From the NCBI RefSeq assembly GCF_001908185.1, contig NZ_LGHM01000021.1, forward strand, positions 44,105 through 108,104: a DNA stretch of 64,000 nt. The letters are read 5' to 3'. The position numbers and the translations under genes were made by a program. The notes under the pieces were generated by a model. It made no database searches. It was given only the letters and a program-made list of their open reading frames with translations, and was not told the origin of the DNA. Below are positions 24,483-33,790 of the stretch, one piece after another (position 1 is the stretch's first letter; each line of letters starts with the position of its first letter). This DNA is from Bradyrhizobium sp. AS23.2. GTDB lineage: Bacteria; Pseudomonadota; Alphaproteobacteria; Rhizobiales; Xanthobacteraceae.

Positions 24483-25595
24483 ATGGATTTTGGCAGGATT
24501 TCACGACGTCATTTGTTGCAGGGCGGCGCAGCCCTCACCCTCGGTGCCGCAGCGGGTATCCGCCCGGCCTTCTCGGCCGAAACGACCATCGGCTTCATCT
24601 ATGTCGGCTCGCGCGATGACTACGGCTACAACCAGGCGCACGCGCAGGGAGCGGCGGCGCTGAAGAAGATTCCCGGCCTCAAGGTCATCGAGGAAGAGAA
24701 GGTGCCGGAGACCGACGCGGTCGAGAAGACGATCGAGTCCATGATCAATCTCGACGGCGCCACCCTGCTCTTCCCGACTTCGTTCGGCTACTACAATCCG
24801 CACATGATCAAGATGGCCACCAAGTTCCCGAAGCTACGCTTCGAGCACTGCGGCGGCCTGTGGACTGACAAGGACCCGAAGAACGCCGGCAGCTATTTCG
24901 GCTATATCGACGAGGCCCAGTACATCTCCGGCATCGTCGCCGGTCACACCTCCAAGAGCGGCAAGCTCGGCTTCGTCGCCGCAAAGCCGATCCCTCAGGT
25001 GCTGCGCAACATCAACGCCTTCACGCTCGGTGCCAGGCTCGCCAATCCCAAGGCGACGACGCAAGTGATCTTCACCGGCGACTGGTCGATGCCGGTCAAG
25101 GAAGCCGAAGCTACCAACAGCCTGATCGATCAGGGCGTCGATGTCCTCACCTGCCACGTCGACGGCCCCAAGACCATGGTCGAGAATGCCGCGCGCCGCG
25201 GCGCCTTCGTCTGCGGTTACCACACCAACCAGTCACCGCTTGCGCCGAAGGCATATCTCACCGGCGCCGAATGGAACTGGGAAGCGCTCTATCCGAAGTT
25301 CGTGAAAATGATCGCCGCCGGCGAGAGCATCCCGAACTTCTATCGCGGCGGCCTCAAGGAAGAGATCGTCAAGACCTCGCCCTATGGCGAGTCGGTCTCC
25401 GCCGAGGCGCGCAAGCATGCCGACGACGTCAAGGGAAAATTCCTGTCGGCGGAGGGCTACGCCATCTTCAAGGGAGGACTGGTCGACAACAAGGGCAAGA
25501 CGGTGATCGCGGCCGGCACCGATCGCGGCCAGAAGGATCCCGAGCTGGAGAAGATGGACTATCTCGTCGAAGGCGTGATCGGAGCGACTTCGTGA
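24483..25595 (+). CDS. BMP-family ABC transporter substrate-binding protein (Tat-exported)
   Basis: A 370-aa periplasmic binding protein of the Bmp/PnrA type, which bind nucleosides or related purines. The Tat signal (FGRISRRHLLQGGAALTLGA) is followed by TIGFIYVGSRDDYGYNQAHA, MINLDGATLLFPTSFGYYNP, FEHCGGLWTDKDPKNAGSYF, GKLGFVAAKPIPQVLRNINA and AFVCGYHTNQSPLAPKAYLT. It is the first gene of a six-gene operon with 1-14 base gaps or GTGA overlaps. Expression is probably nitrogen-regulated from the sigma-54 element at 24393. Confidence 0.9.
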   Translation: MDFGRISRRHLLQGGAALTLGAAAGIRPAFSAETTIGFIYVGSRDDYGYNQAHAQGAAALKKIPGLKVIEEEKVPETDAVEKTIESMINLDGATLLFPTSFGYYNPHMIKMATKFPKLRFEHCGGLWTDKDPKNAGSYFGYIDEAQYISGIVAGHTSKSGKLGFVAAKPIPQVLRNINAFTLGARLANPKATTQVIFTGDWSMPVKEAEATNSLIDQGVDVLTCHVDGPKTMVENAARRGAFVCGYHTNQSPLAPKAYLTGAEWNWEALYPKFVKMIAAGESIPNFYRGGLKEEIVKTSPYGESVSAEARKHADDVKGKFLSAEGYAIFKGGLVDNKGKTVIAAGTDRGQKDPELEKMDYLVEGVIGATS

Positions 25596-26704
25596 CGACG
25601 GAAGCAGCGGATTCCGCCGAGGCGGTCGGGGCAATTGCCCCTGCCGCCGACCCGGGATTCCTCCAGCGACACGGCGGCACGATCGAATATGTCCTGATCC
25701 CGGGCGCGGCGCTCGCCGGCGCGCTCTTGGTCTTCGGTATTTTTGTCGCGATGTTCGGCAAGAACCCGCTCGACCTATATTTCTATATGTACCAGGGCGC
25801 CTTCGGCACCTGGTTCTCCTGGCAGAACACGCTGACGCGCGCTGCCCCCCTGATCCTCACCGCGCTCTGCACCGCACTGCCCGCGCAACTCGGCATGGTC
25901 ATCATCGGTGGTGAGGGCGCTCTCCTGATCGGCGCGCTGTCGGCGACCAGCGCAGCGCTGGCATTCCAGGGCGTCCCGCCGCTCGTCGTGCAGATCGCCA
26001 TGGTCATCGCCGGCGTGATCGGCGGCGGCTCGTGGGTCATGCTGTCCGGCGCGCTTCGCCAGTACCGCGGCGTCAACGAAACGATCTCGAGCCTGCTGCT
26101 GGTCTACATCGCGCTCGCGATCCTCAATCATCTCGTTGAAGGCGTGATGCGCGACCCTGCAAGCCTCAACAAGCCTTCGACCCGCGAGATCGGCGCCGCC
26201 AACATGATCGGCACGATTCCGGGCACCGACGTGCACTGGGGCCTCGTCTTCGGCCTGATCGCCGCAATCGCCGCCTATATCCTGATCTATCACACCGTGT
26301 TCGGCTTCGCTGCGCGCGTGGCAGGCGGCAATATCCGCGCCGCGAAGATCGTCGGCCTCGGCGTTAGTAAGCTCATTTTGACCATTTGCTTCCTCGCCGG
26401 TGGTGCCGCAGGCCTTGCCGGCATGGTCGAGGTTGCCGCCGTGCAGGGCCGCACCAATGCCAACCTCGCCGCGGGCTATGGCTTCACCGGCATTCTGGTC
26501 GCCTTCCTTGCACGACAAAACCCGCTCGCCATCATCCCCGTCGCGATCCTGCTCGGCGGCATCAGCGCCAGCGGAGGCCTGCTGCAGCGCCGCCTTGGAT
26601 TGCCCGACGCATCCGTTCTGGTGCTCCAGGGCATCATCTTCCTCTTCGTTCTGGCCAGCGACGCGCTCTACGGCCGCATCGGATTCCTGAAGGGAAAGTC
26701 CTGA
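25592..26704 (+). CDS. ABC transporter permease, nucleoside/BMP type (first)
   Basis: 370 aa, GTG 25592 overlapping the previous stop (GTGA). About nine membrane helices, starting VLIPGAALAGALLVFGIFVA. The family signature regions are PAQLGMVIIGGEGALLIGAL, RGVNETISSLLLVYIALAIL, AGGNIRAAKIVGLGVSKLIL and AGYGFTGILVAFLARQNPLA. It pairs with the permease at 26706 to form the channel fed by the BMP protein. Confidence 0.9.
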   Translation: MTTEAADSAEAVGAIAPAADPGFLQRHGGTIEYVLIPGAALAGALLVFGIFVAMFGKNPLDLYFYMYQGAFGTWFSWQNTLTRAAPLILTALCTALPAQLGMVIIGGEGALLIGALSATSAALAFQGVPPLVVQIAMVIAGVIGGGSWVMLSGALRQYRGVNETISSLLLVYIALAILNHLVEGVMRDPASLNKPSTREIGAANMIGTIPGTDVHWGLVFGLIAAIAAYILIYHTVFGFAARVAGGNIRAAKIVGLGVSKLILTICFLAGGAAGLAGMVEVAAVQGRTNANLAAGYGFTGILVAFLARQNPLAIIPVAILLGGISASGGLLQRRLGLPDASVLVLQGIIFLFVLASDALYGRIGFLKGKS

Positions 26705-26705
26705 G

Positions 26706-27632
26706 ATGGCAGACGGATCGATCGGACTTTGGACCGTCCCGCTCGCCGTGCTCGGCGGCGCCATTCGCGTCTCGACGCCATTCCTGTTCGTGAGCCTGGG
26801 CGAATGCATCACCGAGCGCTCGGGCCGCATCAATCTCGGCCTCGAAGGCACGCTGGTGATGGGCGCGATGAGCGCCTACGGCATCTCCTATCTCACGGGC
26901 TCGCCCTGGTTGGGGGTGCTCGCCGCCGGCATCACCGGCGCGCTGCTTGGCGCGCTGCACGCCGGGATCTGCTCGCTGCCGCGGGTCAACGACGTCGCGG
27001 TCGGCATCGCGCTGATGCTGTTCGGCACCGGCCTTGCCTTCTATCTCGGCAAGCCGCTGATCGAGCCCACAGCACCACGGTTGCCCGCGATCGATTTCGG
27101 CTGGTGGAGCGACATTCCGCAGGTGCGCGCCGCACTGCGCGTCAACGTCCTGTTCCTGATCGGCGTCGCGCTCGCGCCGATCCTGTATTGGGCTTTCCGC
27201 ACCACGCGCTGGGGCCTTTTGATCCGCACTGCCGGCGAGAGCTCGGATGCCGCGCGCGCGATGGGAAACTCCGTGCTGTTGATCCGCCTGCGCGCCACCA
27301 TGGTCGGAGGCTTTCTCGCCGGCATCGGTGGCTCGTTTCTGTCGCTGTTCTATCCCGGAAGCTGGAATGAGGGCCTCTCCTCCGGCCAGGGCATCACCGC
27401 CGTAGCGCTCGTGATCTTCGCGCGCTGGGATCCAATGCTCTGCCTGTGGGCGTCGCTCGCCTTCGGCGGCGCCGCGGCGCTCGGGCCGGCACTGCAATCG
27501 GTCGGCGTCACCTCCGGCTATCACCTCTTCAACGCCGCGCCTTACATCCTGACGCTGGCGATCATGATCATCACCTGCTCGCCGAAACGCACGCTGACCG
27601 GTGCCCCGGCCGAATTGTCGATCACCCGCTAG
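26706..27632 (+). CDS. ABC transporter permease, nucleoside/BMP type (second)
   Basis: 308 aa, ATG one base after the previous stop. Hydrophobic throughout, with the conserved [40 protein letters not shown] and [19 protein letters not shown] motifs of the smaller partner permease, and [20 protein letters not shown]. Twelve bases precede the biuret hydrolase gene, so the enzyme is embedded inside the transporter operon. Confidence 0.9.
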   Translation: MADGSIGLWTVPLAVLGGAIRVSTPFLFVSLGECITERSGRINLGLEGTLVMGAMSAYGISYLTGSPWLGVLAAGITGALLGALHAGICSLPRVNDVAVGIALMLFGTGLAFYLGKPLIEPTAPRLPAIDFGWWSDIPQVRAALRVNVLFLIGVALAPILYWAFRTTRWGLLIRTAGESSDAARAMGNSVLLIRLRATMVGGFLAGIGGSFLSLFYPGSWNEGLSSGQGITAVALVIFARWDPMLCLWASLAFGGAAALGPALQSVGVTSGYHLFNAAPYILTLAIMIITCSPKRTLTGAPAELSITR

Positions 27633-27643
27633 AGAGCCAAATC

Positions 27644-28327
27644 ATGCCCGAGCGCTACATCAAGTCCGAGCCCTATGCCTGGCCCTATAACGGCGATCTC
27701 CGCCCCGAGAACACCGCGCTCGTCATCATCGACATGCAGACCGATTTCTGCGGCGTTGGCGGCTATGTCGACAAGATGGGCTACGACCTCTCGCTGACGC
27801 GGGCGCCGATCGAGCCGATCAAGCGGCTGCTCGCGGCGATGCGCAAGCAGGGCTTCCACATCATCCATACCCGCGAAGGCCACCGCCCCGATCTCTCCGA
27901 CCTGCCCGCCAACAAGCGCTGGCGCTCGCGCCAGATCGGCGCCGGCATCGGCGATCCCGGCCCGTGCGGCCGCATCCTGGTGCGCGGCGAGCCAGGCTGG
28001 AACATCATTCCGGAGCTGGCACCGCTGCCGGGCGAGCCCATCATCGACAAGCCGGGCAAGGGCTCGTTCTGTGCCACCGATCTGGAGCTGATCCTGCGCG
28101 TGCGCGGCATCGACAACATCGTCCTCACAGGCATCACCACCGACGTCTGCGTCCACACCACCATGCGCGAGGCCAACGACCGCGGCTTCGAATGCGTGCT
28201 GTTGCACGACTGCTGCGGCGCGACCGACAAGAGCAACCATGAGCACGCGCTGAAGATGATCAAGATGCAGGGCGGCGTGTTCGGCGCGGTCTCGACCTCC
28301 GACGCGTTCATCGGGGCGATCTCGTGA
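27644..28327 (+). CDS. biuH: biuret amidohydrolase (isochorismatase-like cysteine hydrolase)
   Basis: A 227-aa cytoplasmic enzyme hydrolysing biuret to allophanate and ammonia. The whole sequence follows the Rhizobium BiuH pattern as I recall it: [98 protein letters not shown] and [20 protein letters not shown]. The catalytic triad is Asp30, Lys136 and Cys169. RutB-type ureidoacrylate hydrolases differ in these segments. The gene sits between permease and ATPase genes of a BMP-type ABC system, suggesting biuret or a related ureide is imported. No allophanate hydrolase is in the window. Confidence 0.82.
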   Translation: MPERYIKSEPYAWPYNGDLRPENTALVIIDMQTDFCGVGGYVDKMGYDLSLTRAPIEPIKRLLAAMRKQGFHIIHTREGHRPDLSDLPANKRWRSRQIGAGIGDPGPCGRILVRGEPGWNIIPELAPLPGEPIIDKPGKGSFCATDLELILRVRGIDNIVLTGITTDVCVHTTMREANDRGFECVLLHDCCGATDKSNHEHALKMIKMQGGVFGAVSTSDAFIGAIS

Positions 28328-29856
28328 TCATCGGTGAGCCGCCTCCGCCCTCAGGCGCGTTCGGCGTCGACGCCATCGCCATGACCATGCGCTTCGGCGA
28401 TTTCCTTGCGCTCGACAATGTCGAGTTGAAGGTGCGGCCGGGCTCGTTCCATGCGCTGCTCGGCGAGAACGGCGCGGGCAAGTCGACCCTCGTCAAATGC
28501 ATCATGGGCTATTACCACGCGACCGAGGGCGACATCCTCGTCGGCGACCGCGAACAGGCCATCGCCAATCCGAAGGACGCCCACGCGCTCGGCCTCGGCA
28601 TGGTCTACCAGCATTTTACGCTGGTGCCGGCGATGACGGTTGCCGAAAACCTCGTGCTGGCGCGCGACGACGTGCCACCCGTGGTGAACTGGACCAACGA
28701 GATGAAGGAGCTCGAGGCGTTTCTGGCGCGGATGCCGTTCAAGGTGCCGCTCGGCGCAAAGGTCTCCGACATCTCGGCCGGCGAGCGACAGAAATGCGAG
28801 ATCCTGAAGCAGCTCTATCTGAAGCGCCGCTTCCTGATCCTGGATGAACCGACCTCGGTTCTGACGCCGGCGGAAGCGGACGAAGTGCTTGGCATGCTCC
28901 GCGACATGGTCGTCAAGGGCGAGCTGACCATCCTGATGATCACGCACAAGTTCCGCGAGGTGATGGCCTTCGCCGACGACGTCACGATCCTGCGCCGCGG
29001 CAAGGTTGCCGGAGCCGGCAAGGTTTCCGAACTGACGCCGGATGCCATGGCGCGCACCATGATCGGTGCGGAGGAGTTGACGATGCAGCCCGCGCGCACC
29101 GGCGAAGCGGGTCGGGCCCGGCTCGAGCTGGAAAAGGTCCGCGCCCTGGACGATGCCGGCGCCGTCGCCGTGCATGACGTCTCGCTCACAGTGCGTGCCG
29201 GCGAGATCGTCGGCATCGCCGGCGTCTCCGGCAACGGCCAGCGCCAGCTCGTCGAGGTGCTGGCCGGCCAGCGCGAGGCCGAAAGCGGCGAGGTCCGCGT
29301 CGCCGGCGCTTCCTATCACGCCAACCGTGAGGAGATGCGACGTCACAGGATGTCGCTTCTGCCCGAGGAGCCGCTGAAGAACGCCTGTGTCGGCGGCATG
29401 AGCGTTGCGGACAACATTGCCTTCCGCGAGTTCGACCGCGCGCCCTTTGCCAGTGGTGGCTGGTGGCTCAATCGCAGCGCCTTCCGCGACGACGCCAGGA
29501 AGAAGATCGCCCAATACAAGATCAGGACCCGCACGCCGGAGACGCCGATCTCGGCTTTGTCAGGCGGCAACGTGCAGCGCGCCGTACTCGCCCGCGAGCT
29601 CGCCGGCGACGTCGAGGTGCTGATCGCCGCCAATCCCTGCTTCGGACTCGATTTCGCGGCAGTCGCGCAGATCCATGCCGAGATCATGGCCGCGCGCAAC
29701 CGCGGCGCCGCTGTGCTGCTGGTCAGCGAGGATTTGGACGAATTGCTCGAGCTCTCCGATCGGCTGGTGGTGATGTTCCACGGCGAATTCGTGTATGAAG
29801 CACGGACGAGCGAGGCTGACCTCACCGTGGTCGGCCGGCACATGGCGGGGCATTGA
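28324..29856 (+). CDS. ABC transporter ATPase (tandem, nucleoside/BMP type)
   Basis: 510 aa with two fused ATPase domains, as usual for sugar/nucleoside importers. The first is canonical: Walker [21 protein letters not shown], signature [13 protein letters not shown], Walker [20 protein letters not shown]. The second has the typical degenerate Walker A ([20 protein letters not shown]) and signature [23 protein letters not shown] 28324 overlaps the biuH stop by four bases, showing tight translational coupling. Confidence 0.9.
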   Translation: MIIGEPPPPSGAFGVDAIAMTMRFGDFLALDNVELKVRPGSFHALLGENGAGKSTLVKCIMGYYHATEGDILVGDREQAIANPKDAHALGLGMVYQHFTLVPAMTVAENLVLARDDVPPVVNWTNEMKELEAFLARMPFKVPLGAKVSDISAGERQKCEILKQLYLKRRFLILDEPTSVLTPAEADEVLGMLRDMVVKGELTILMITHKFREVMAFADDVTILRRGKVAGAGKVSELTPDAMARTMIGAEELTMQPARTGEAGRARLELEKVRALDDAGAVAVHDVSLTVRAGEIVGIAGVSGNGQRQLVEVLAGQREAESGEVRVAGASYHANREEMRRHRMSLLPEEPLKNACVGGMSVADNIAFREFDRAPFASGGWWLNRSAFRDDARKKIAQYKIRTRTPETPISALSGGNVQRAVLARELAGDVEVLIAANPCFGLDFAAVAQIHAEIMAARNRGAAVLLVSEDLDELLELSDRLVVMFHGEFVYEARTSEADLTVVGRHMAGH

Positions 29857-29869
29857 CCAGGGAGTGGCG

Positions 29870-30355
29870 ATGAGCGGCGCAGCCGAACGAGACGAGCATT
29901 TCCTGCGCCTGTCCTTCGCCATCGCCCGGCGTTCCCTGACCCACGGCAATCATCCCTTCGGCTGCATCGTCGTCGATGCCGACGGTAAGGTCCTTATCGA
30001 GACCGAGAACGGCTACCTGCCGGATCACGACGGCACCGCGCATGCCGAACGCCTCGCGGCAACGCTGGCCTGCCGCACGCTCGGCCGCGACGTGCTGGCG
30101 AGGGCCACGCTCTATTCTTCGGCAGAACCCTGCGCGATGTGCGCCGGCGCGATCTACTGGGCCGGCATCGGCCGCGTCGTCTATGGCCTGAGCGAGCACC
30201 GCCTGCGCGGCGTTACCGGCAACCATCCGGAGAACCCGACGCTCGATTTGCCGTGCCGCGAGGTTTTTGCGAGCGGCCAGCGGCCGACGGAGGTCGTCGG
30301 CCCCCTGCTCGAGGACGAGGCCGAAGCGCTGCATGATGGCGTGTGGACGAAGTAG
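29870..30355 (+). CDS. nucleoside/guanine-type deaminase (CDA fold)
   Basis: 161 aa, ATG 29870 with AGGGAG. Zinc-site motifs DGTAHAERLAATLACR (H-A-E) and SSAEPCAMCAGAIYWAGIGR (P-C-x-x-C) define the cytidine/deoxycytidylate deaminase superfamily. The C-terminal LEDEAEALHDGVWTK resembles bacterial guanine deaminases of this fold. Last gene of the sigma-54 operon. Deaminating guanine to xanthine would feed the dehydrogenase at 38.5-42 kb. Cytosine-type or adenosine-type substrates remain possible. Confidence 0.8.
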   Translation: MSGAAERDEHFLRLSFAIARRSLTHGNHPFGCIVVDADGKVLIETENGYLPDHDGTAHAERLAATLACRTLGRDVLARATLYSSAEPCAMCAGAIYWAGIGRVVYGLSEHRLRGVTGNHPENPTLDLPCREVFASGQRPTEVVGPLLEDEAEALHDGVWTK

Positions 30356-30377
30356 GCGCGTCCACCGCTCCGCTCCG

Positions 30378-30466
30378 TAGAGTGGGTTAGCCGAAGGCGT
30401 AACCCACCTTTTTGCTCTCCCCGGTTGGAATGAAATGGTGGGTTACGCTTCGCTAACCCACCCTAC
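30378..30466. repeat. double-hairpin palindromic intergenic repeat
   Basis: Two hairpins, GTGGGTTA/TAACCCAC at 30382..30389 with 30400..30407, and again at 30438..30445 with 30454..30461. Outer GTAG/CTAC ends make the whole an inverted repeat. This GTGGGTTAG-type element is familiar from Bradyrhizobium intergenic regions. It lies just after the operon and may also stop transcription. Confidence 0.6.
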
Positions 30467-30487
30467 GATTCCACGCCCCGAAACGCA

Positions 30488-30521
30488 GGATGACGCCGCG
30501 CATTCCCGCGCGGCGTCATCC
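30488..30521 (-). terminator. strong hairpin, probable terminator of the Tsx-like gene
   Basis: GGATGACGCCGCGC (30488..30501) and GCGCGGCGTCATCC (30508..30521) are perfect 14-base arms with a 6-base loop, 21 bases beyond the stop of the minus-strand gene at 30543. No T-run follows, which is common for terminators in high-GC rhizobia. Confidence 0.55.
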
Positions 30522-30542
30522 GAACCTTGAGACCTCCGTCGA

Positions 30543-31649
30543 TCAGAACTTCACAGTAACACCACCATAGACCGTGGACTCGGTGCAGCTGTTGGTGCTC
30601 TGGCCGGTCGCGGCGACCGTGCAGACGCCGGGCATGGCGTTATGATCGAGGCCAAACTTGTTCTGCCAGTAGCGGTAGGCGACCCAGAGGTCGACGAAGT
30701 GCGAGTACTTGTCACCCCAGGCGGCCTTCGAAGCGTCGAAGGTCAGGCGGATCGGTTCGCTATTCAGCTCGATCTTGGTTGCGGTGGAGAACCGGCCGGG
30801 GCCCGACAGCGCAGGCAGCCCATTGGAGTCGCCCTTCGCGCCGTACCAGCCGGCGCGGCCACTGATCGACCAGAACTGCATGTTCGGCGGCAGGAAGCCG
30901 AGGTCCATGTAGTAATTGATTTCAACGGCCCAGGTCGGGTTGTAGCTAACATTGCCGTCGGCGTTACAGACAACACCCGCAGGCCCGGCGACGAACAGGC
31001 CGCACTGGGTGAAGGCGTTGTGGTTCGAGAACTCCCAGTACATCAGGGGCGCAACGTTGATGTAACCCTTGTAGGGAAGGTCGAAGGCGAACTGCAGGCC
31101 GGCGACGACGTCGCGCTTGGCAGGCGCGAGGAAGGTGTTCTCGCTGTTGCCGTCCATGCCGACTTCGAACGAGATGTTGCGCAGCGGGCCGGCTGTAAAG
31201 GCCTTGGTGTCGAACAGCTCGTTCCAGCCGAAGGTCGAGCGGAACAGGCCGTAGATCTCGGTTGCGCCGGCGCAATCAGCGGCGCCGCCGGTGATGGTCA
31301 CGCCGGGCGCGACGCAAGGCGAAGCAGGGTCGTTATGACCCGACTTGAACATGGAGATGGTGAAGAAGTTGGTGCCGTAGGCCCAGAGGTCGAAATGGGT
31401 GAAGGAGTAGACCTGCTTGGGAGTGGTGCCGTTGATGCTGCCGTTCGGGTTGACGCTCCACATACCGGGATCGGTGCCCTTGGGCATCCAGGAGAAGGAC
31501 ACGCGATTATCGATCACCAGAAAGAAAGGGAGGTCCGGCGCCTTCTTGGCGGCCTTGACCGGCAAGTCCGCCGCTTGAGCCAGGCCACCGGTGGCGAGCG
31601 TAGCAAGTGACAGCGCCGTGGCTGCAATTGCCTTGAGACGAAACGACAT
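30543..31649 (-). CDS. Tsx-like nucleoside-channel outer-membrane protein
   Basis: 368 aa, ATG 31649 with a G-rich ribosome-binding site. Signal peptide MSFRLKAIAATALSLATLAT, cleavage after AQAA. The mature protein is rich in aromatic beta strands: VYSFTHFDLWAYGTNFFTIS, MFKSGHNDPASPC, EIYGLFRSTFGWNELFDTKA, ISFEVGMDGNSENTFLAPAK, DVVAGLQFAFDLPYKGYINV, and the C-terminus STVYGGVTVKF with terminal Phe. This matches the Tsx/OmpK-type pattern of nucleoside channels rather than general porins. It diverges from a nucleoside-type ABC operon at 32201, so outer- and inner-membrane uptake are adjacent. Confidence 0.65.
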   Translation of the reverse strand: MSFRLKAIAATALSLATLATGGLAQAADLPVKAAKKAPDLPFFLVIDNRVSFSWMPKGTDPGMWSVNPNGSINGTTPKQVYSFTHFDLWAYGTNFFTISMFKSGHNDPASPCVAPGVTITGGAADCAGATEIYGLFRSTFGWNELFDTKAFTAGPLRNISFEVGMDGNSENTFLAPAKRDVVAGLQFAFDLPYKGYINVAPLMYWEFSNHNAFTQCGLFVAGPAGVVCNADGNVSYNPTWAVEINYYMDLGFLPPNMQFWSISGRAGWYGAKGDSNGLPALSGPGRFSTATKIELNSEPIRLTFDASKAAWGDKYSHFVDLWVAYRYWQNKFGLDHNAMPGVCTVAATGQSTNSCTESTVYGGVTVKF

Positions 31650-32200
31650 CCTGAATACCCCCAAGTTTGGACACGTAAAAATGAACGCCCTCGGGTGCGA
31701 CACTTGCGCTGATCTCCCGGAGTGAGAAGCCTCAACTTTTTCCAAGGCATGCCGCATGTTTCGGCAGCAAGAAACGTTTCGGCGCGGAATTTTGAGGGCT
31801 TTTGCGCGCCTAAGCTGCGCGGGGGCGCCAGCGCAATGCCGGAGACTCGCGGTTGATTCTGTTTCCGTTTTGCCGCGAACGAACAACGCAGACGTGATCG
31901 CCGGCAACGACCGTCGTGGCGCTCCGGAATTGCATACGCGTGTTGGCGCAACTTTGCTCAACTTCACGTCAAGCCTGCACAGCGGGTTCCGATTTGGCTT
32001 AAACCGTCACAAATTTGCAACATGCGCCGCTTGCAGGACGCAACTGCAACGGCGCTCTCGCGATCGGCTGGGAGCGATTATTGCCCCACGGGGCCGCGAC
32101 TCGCGACACACCCGCCTGCCGAAGCGTTAAGCAAGGGATGACGCTTTTTCACACCTTACGCGGCGGTTCAAACTAGCCCAGTATTGAGGCACTTCATCCC
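31650..32200. other. divergent control region between the Tsx-like gene and second ABC operon
   Basis: 550 bases without a convincing gene; open frames lack starts with ribosome-binding sites. It must hold both promoters. No sigma-54 element like those at 24393 and 38465 was found. The region is less GC-rich around 31860-32040, where regulator sites would be expected. Confidence 0.4.
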
Positions 32201-33790
32201 ATGCAAGCGCATCAGCGAATGTTAGATCCGACGCCCAACGGCCTGCATTCCGGCGAGGCCCCGCTGCTTCAGACGATCGGGCTCACCAAGCGCTATGGTG
32301 ATTTCCTCGCCAACGACTCCATCGACATCGACATCTGGCCGAAGCAGATCCACGCGCTGCTCGGCGAGAACGGCGCCGGCAAGTCGACGCTGGTCAAAGC
32401 GATCTACGGGCTGATCCAGCCCAGCGCCGGCGAGATTCGCTGGCAGGGCGCTCCGATCGTGCTGTCGGGGCCGTCGGAAGCACGCAGCCGCGGCGTCGGC
32501 ATGGTGTTTCAGCATTTCTCGCTGTTCGACAATCTCACCGTCGCCGAGAACGTTGCACTCGGTCTCGACGGCAAGGAATCCTTCAAGGACATGTCGGCGC
32601 GCCTCGAACAGGTGTCGAAGACCTATGGGCTGCCGCTCGATCCCAGGCGCGAAGTCTGGCAATTGTCCGTCGGCGAACGCCAGCGCATCGAGATCGTCCG
32701 CGCGCTGATGCAGGATCCGAAATTCCTGATCCTGGACGAGCCCACCGCGGTGCTGACGCCGCAGGAAGCAGACCAACTCTTCATCGTGCTGGAGCGGCTC
32801 AAGGCCGAAGGCCGCGCCATCCTCTACATCAGCCACAAGCTCGAGGAGGTGAAACGCCTCTGCGACACCGCCACGATCCTGCGCGGCGGCAAGACGGTCG
32901 AGACCTGCAATCCAAGGCTCGAGACCGCCGCCTCGCTCGCGCGCATGATGGTCGGCAGCGAGGTCAAGGAAGTGAAAGCAGCCGCGGGCCGGCAGACCAC
33001 CGTGCCGCGGCTCGTCGTCAACGATCTCTCACTCACCCCAAGCGAGGCGCATGGCGTGCGGCTCGAGCACATCTCGTTCGAGCTGAAGGGCGGCGAGATC
33101 CTGGGCATCGCCGGCGTCGCAGGCAACGGCCAGGACGAGCTGTTCGCCGCGCTGTCCGGCGAGCGCCTGTCGAAGGACCCCGGCACGGTGGTGATCGAAG
33201 GCATCGCCGCCGGCCACCTCTCGATCACGCAGCGGCGCAAGCTGGGTGCCGCTTTTGTGCCCGAGGAGCGGCTGGGCCACGGCACCGCACCGCGCATGAA
33301 GCTGTCGGAGAACGCGCTGCTGACCGGGCATGCCGCCAGCGGCATGGTCCGTCACGGCTTCATCGACACCGCGGCCACGCTGAAGACCGTGGACCGTGCG
33401 ACCGAAACCTTCGACGTACGCAAGGCCAAGCGCGATCCGGAAGCTGCGAGCCTCTCCGGCGGCAATCTGCAGAAATTCATCGTCGGACGCGAGATCCTGC
33501 GCAACCCGGCGGTGCTGGTGGTGAGCCAGCCGACCTGGGGCGTCGATGCCGGCGCCGCCGCCGTCATCCGTCAAGCCCTGCTCGATCTGGCAACCGCAGG
33601 CGCCGCCGTGCTCGTGACCAGCCAGGATCTCGACGAGATCGCCGAGATCGCCGACCGCATCGCCGTGATGTTTCATGGCCGACTGTCCGCTCCGCTCGCC
33701 ACCAGCGAAGCGACGCGAGAGAAGCTCGGCCTTCTCATGGGCGGCAGCAGCCTGGAGCCGAAGGAGGCCGCGCATGCAGTTGGTGCTTGA
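32201..33790 (+). CDS. ABC transporter ATPase (tandem), second nucleoside/BMP-type system
   Basis: 529 aa with two ATPase domains. First domain: Walker [21 protein letters not shown], signature QLSVGERQRIEIVRALMQDP, Walker [21 protein letters not shown]. Second domain: GIAGVAGNGQDELFAALSGE and SLSGGNLQKFIVGREILRNP. ATG 32201 or 32219 may start it. The 3' end overlaps the next gene by 17 bases. Order here is ATPase, permease, permease, binding protein, the reverse of the system at 24.5 kb. Confidence 0.9.
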   Translation: MQAHQRMLDPTPNGLHSGEAPLLQTIGLTKRYGDFLANDSIDIDIWPKQIHALLGENGAGKSTLVKAIYGLIQPSAGEIRWQGAPIVLSGPSEARSRGVGMVFQHFSLFDNLTVAENVALGLDGKESFKDMSARLEQVSKTYGLPLDPRREVWQLSVGERQRIEIVRALMQDPKFLILDEPTAVLTPQEADQLFIVLERLKAEGRAILYISHKLEEVKRLCDTATILRGGKTVETCNPRLETAASLARMMVGSEVKEVKAAAGRQTTVPRLVVNDLSLTPSEAHGVRLEHISFELKGGEILGIAGVAGNGQDELFAALSGERLSKDPGTVVIEGIAAGHLSITQRRKLGAAFVPEERLGHGTAPRMKLSENALLTGHAASGMVRHGFIDTAATLKTVDRATETFDVRKAKRDPEAASLSGGNLQKFIVGREILRNPAVLVVSQPTWGVDAGAAAVIRQALLDLATAGAAVLVTSQDLDEIAEIADRIAVMFHGRLSAPLATSEATREKLGLLMGGSSLEPKEAAHAVGA

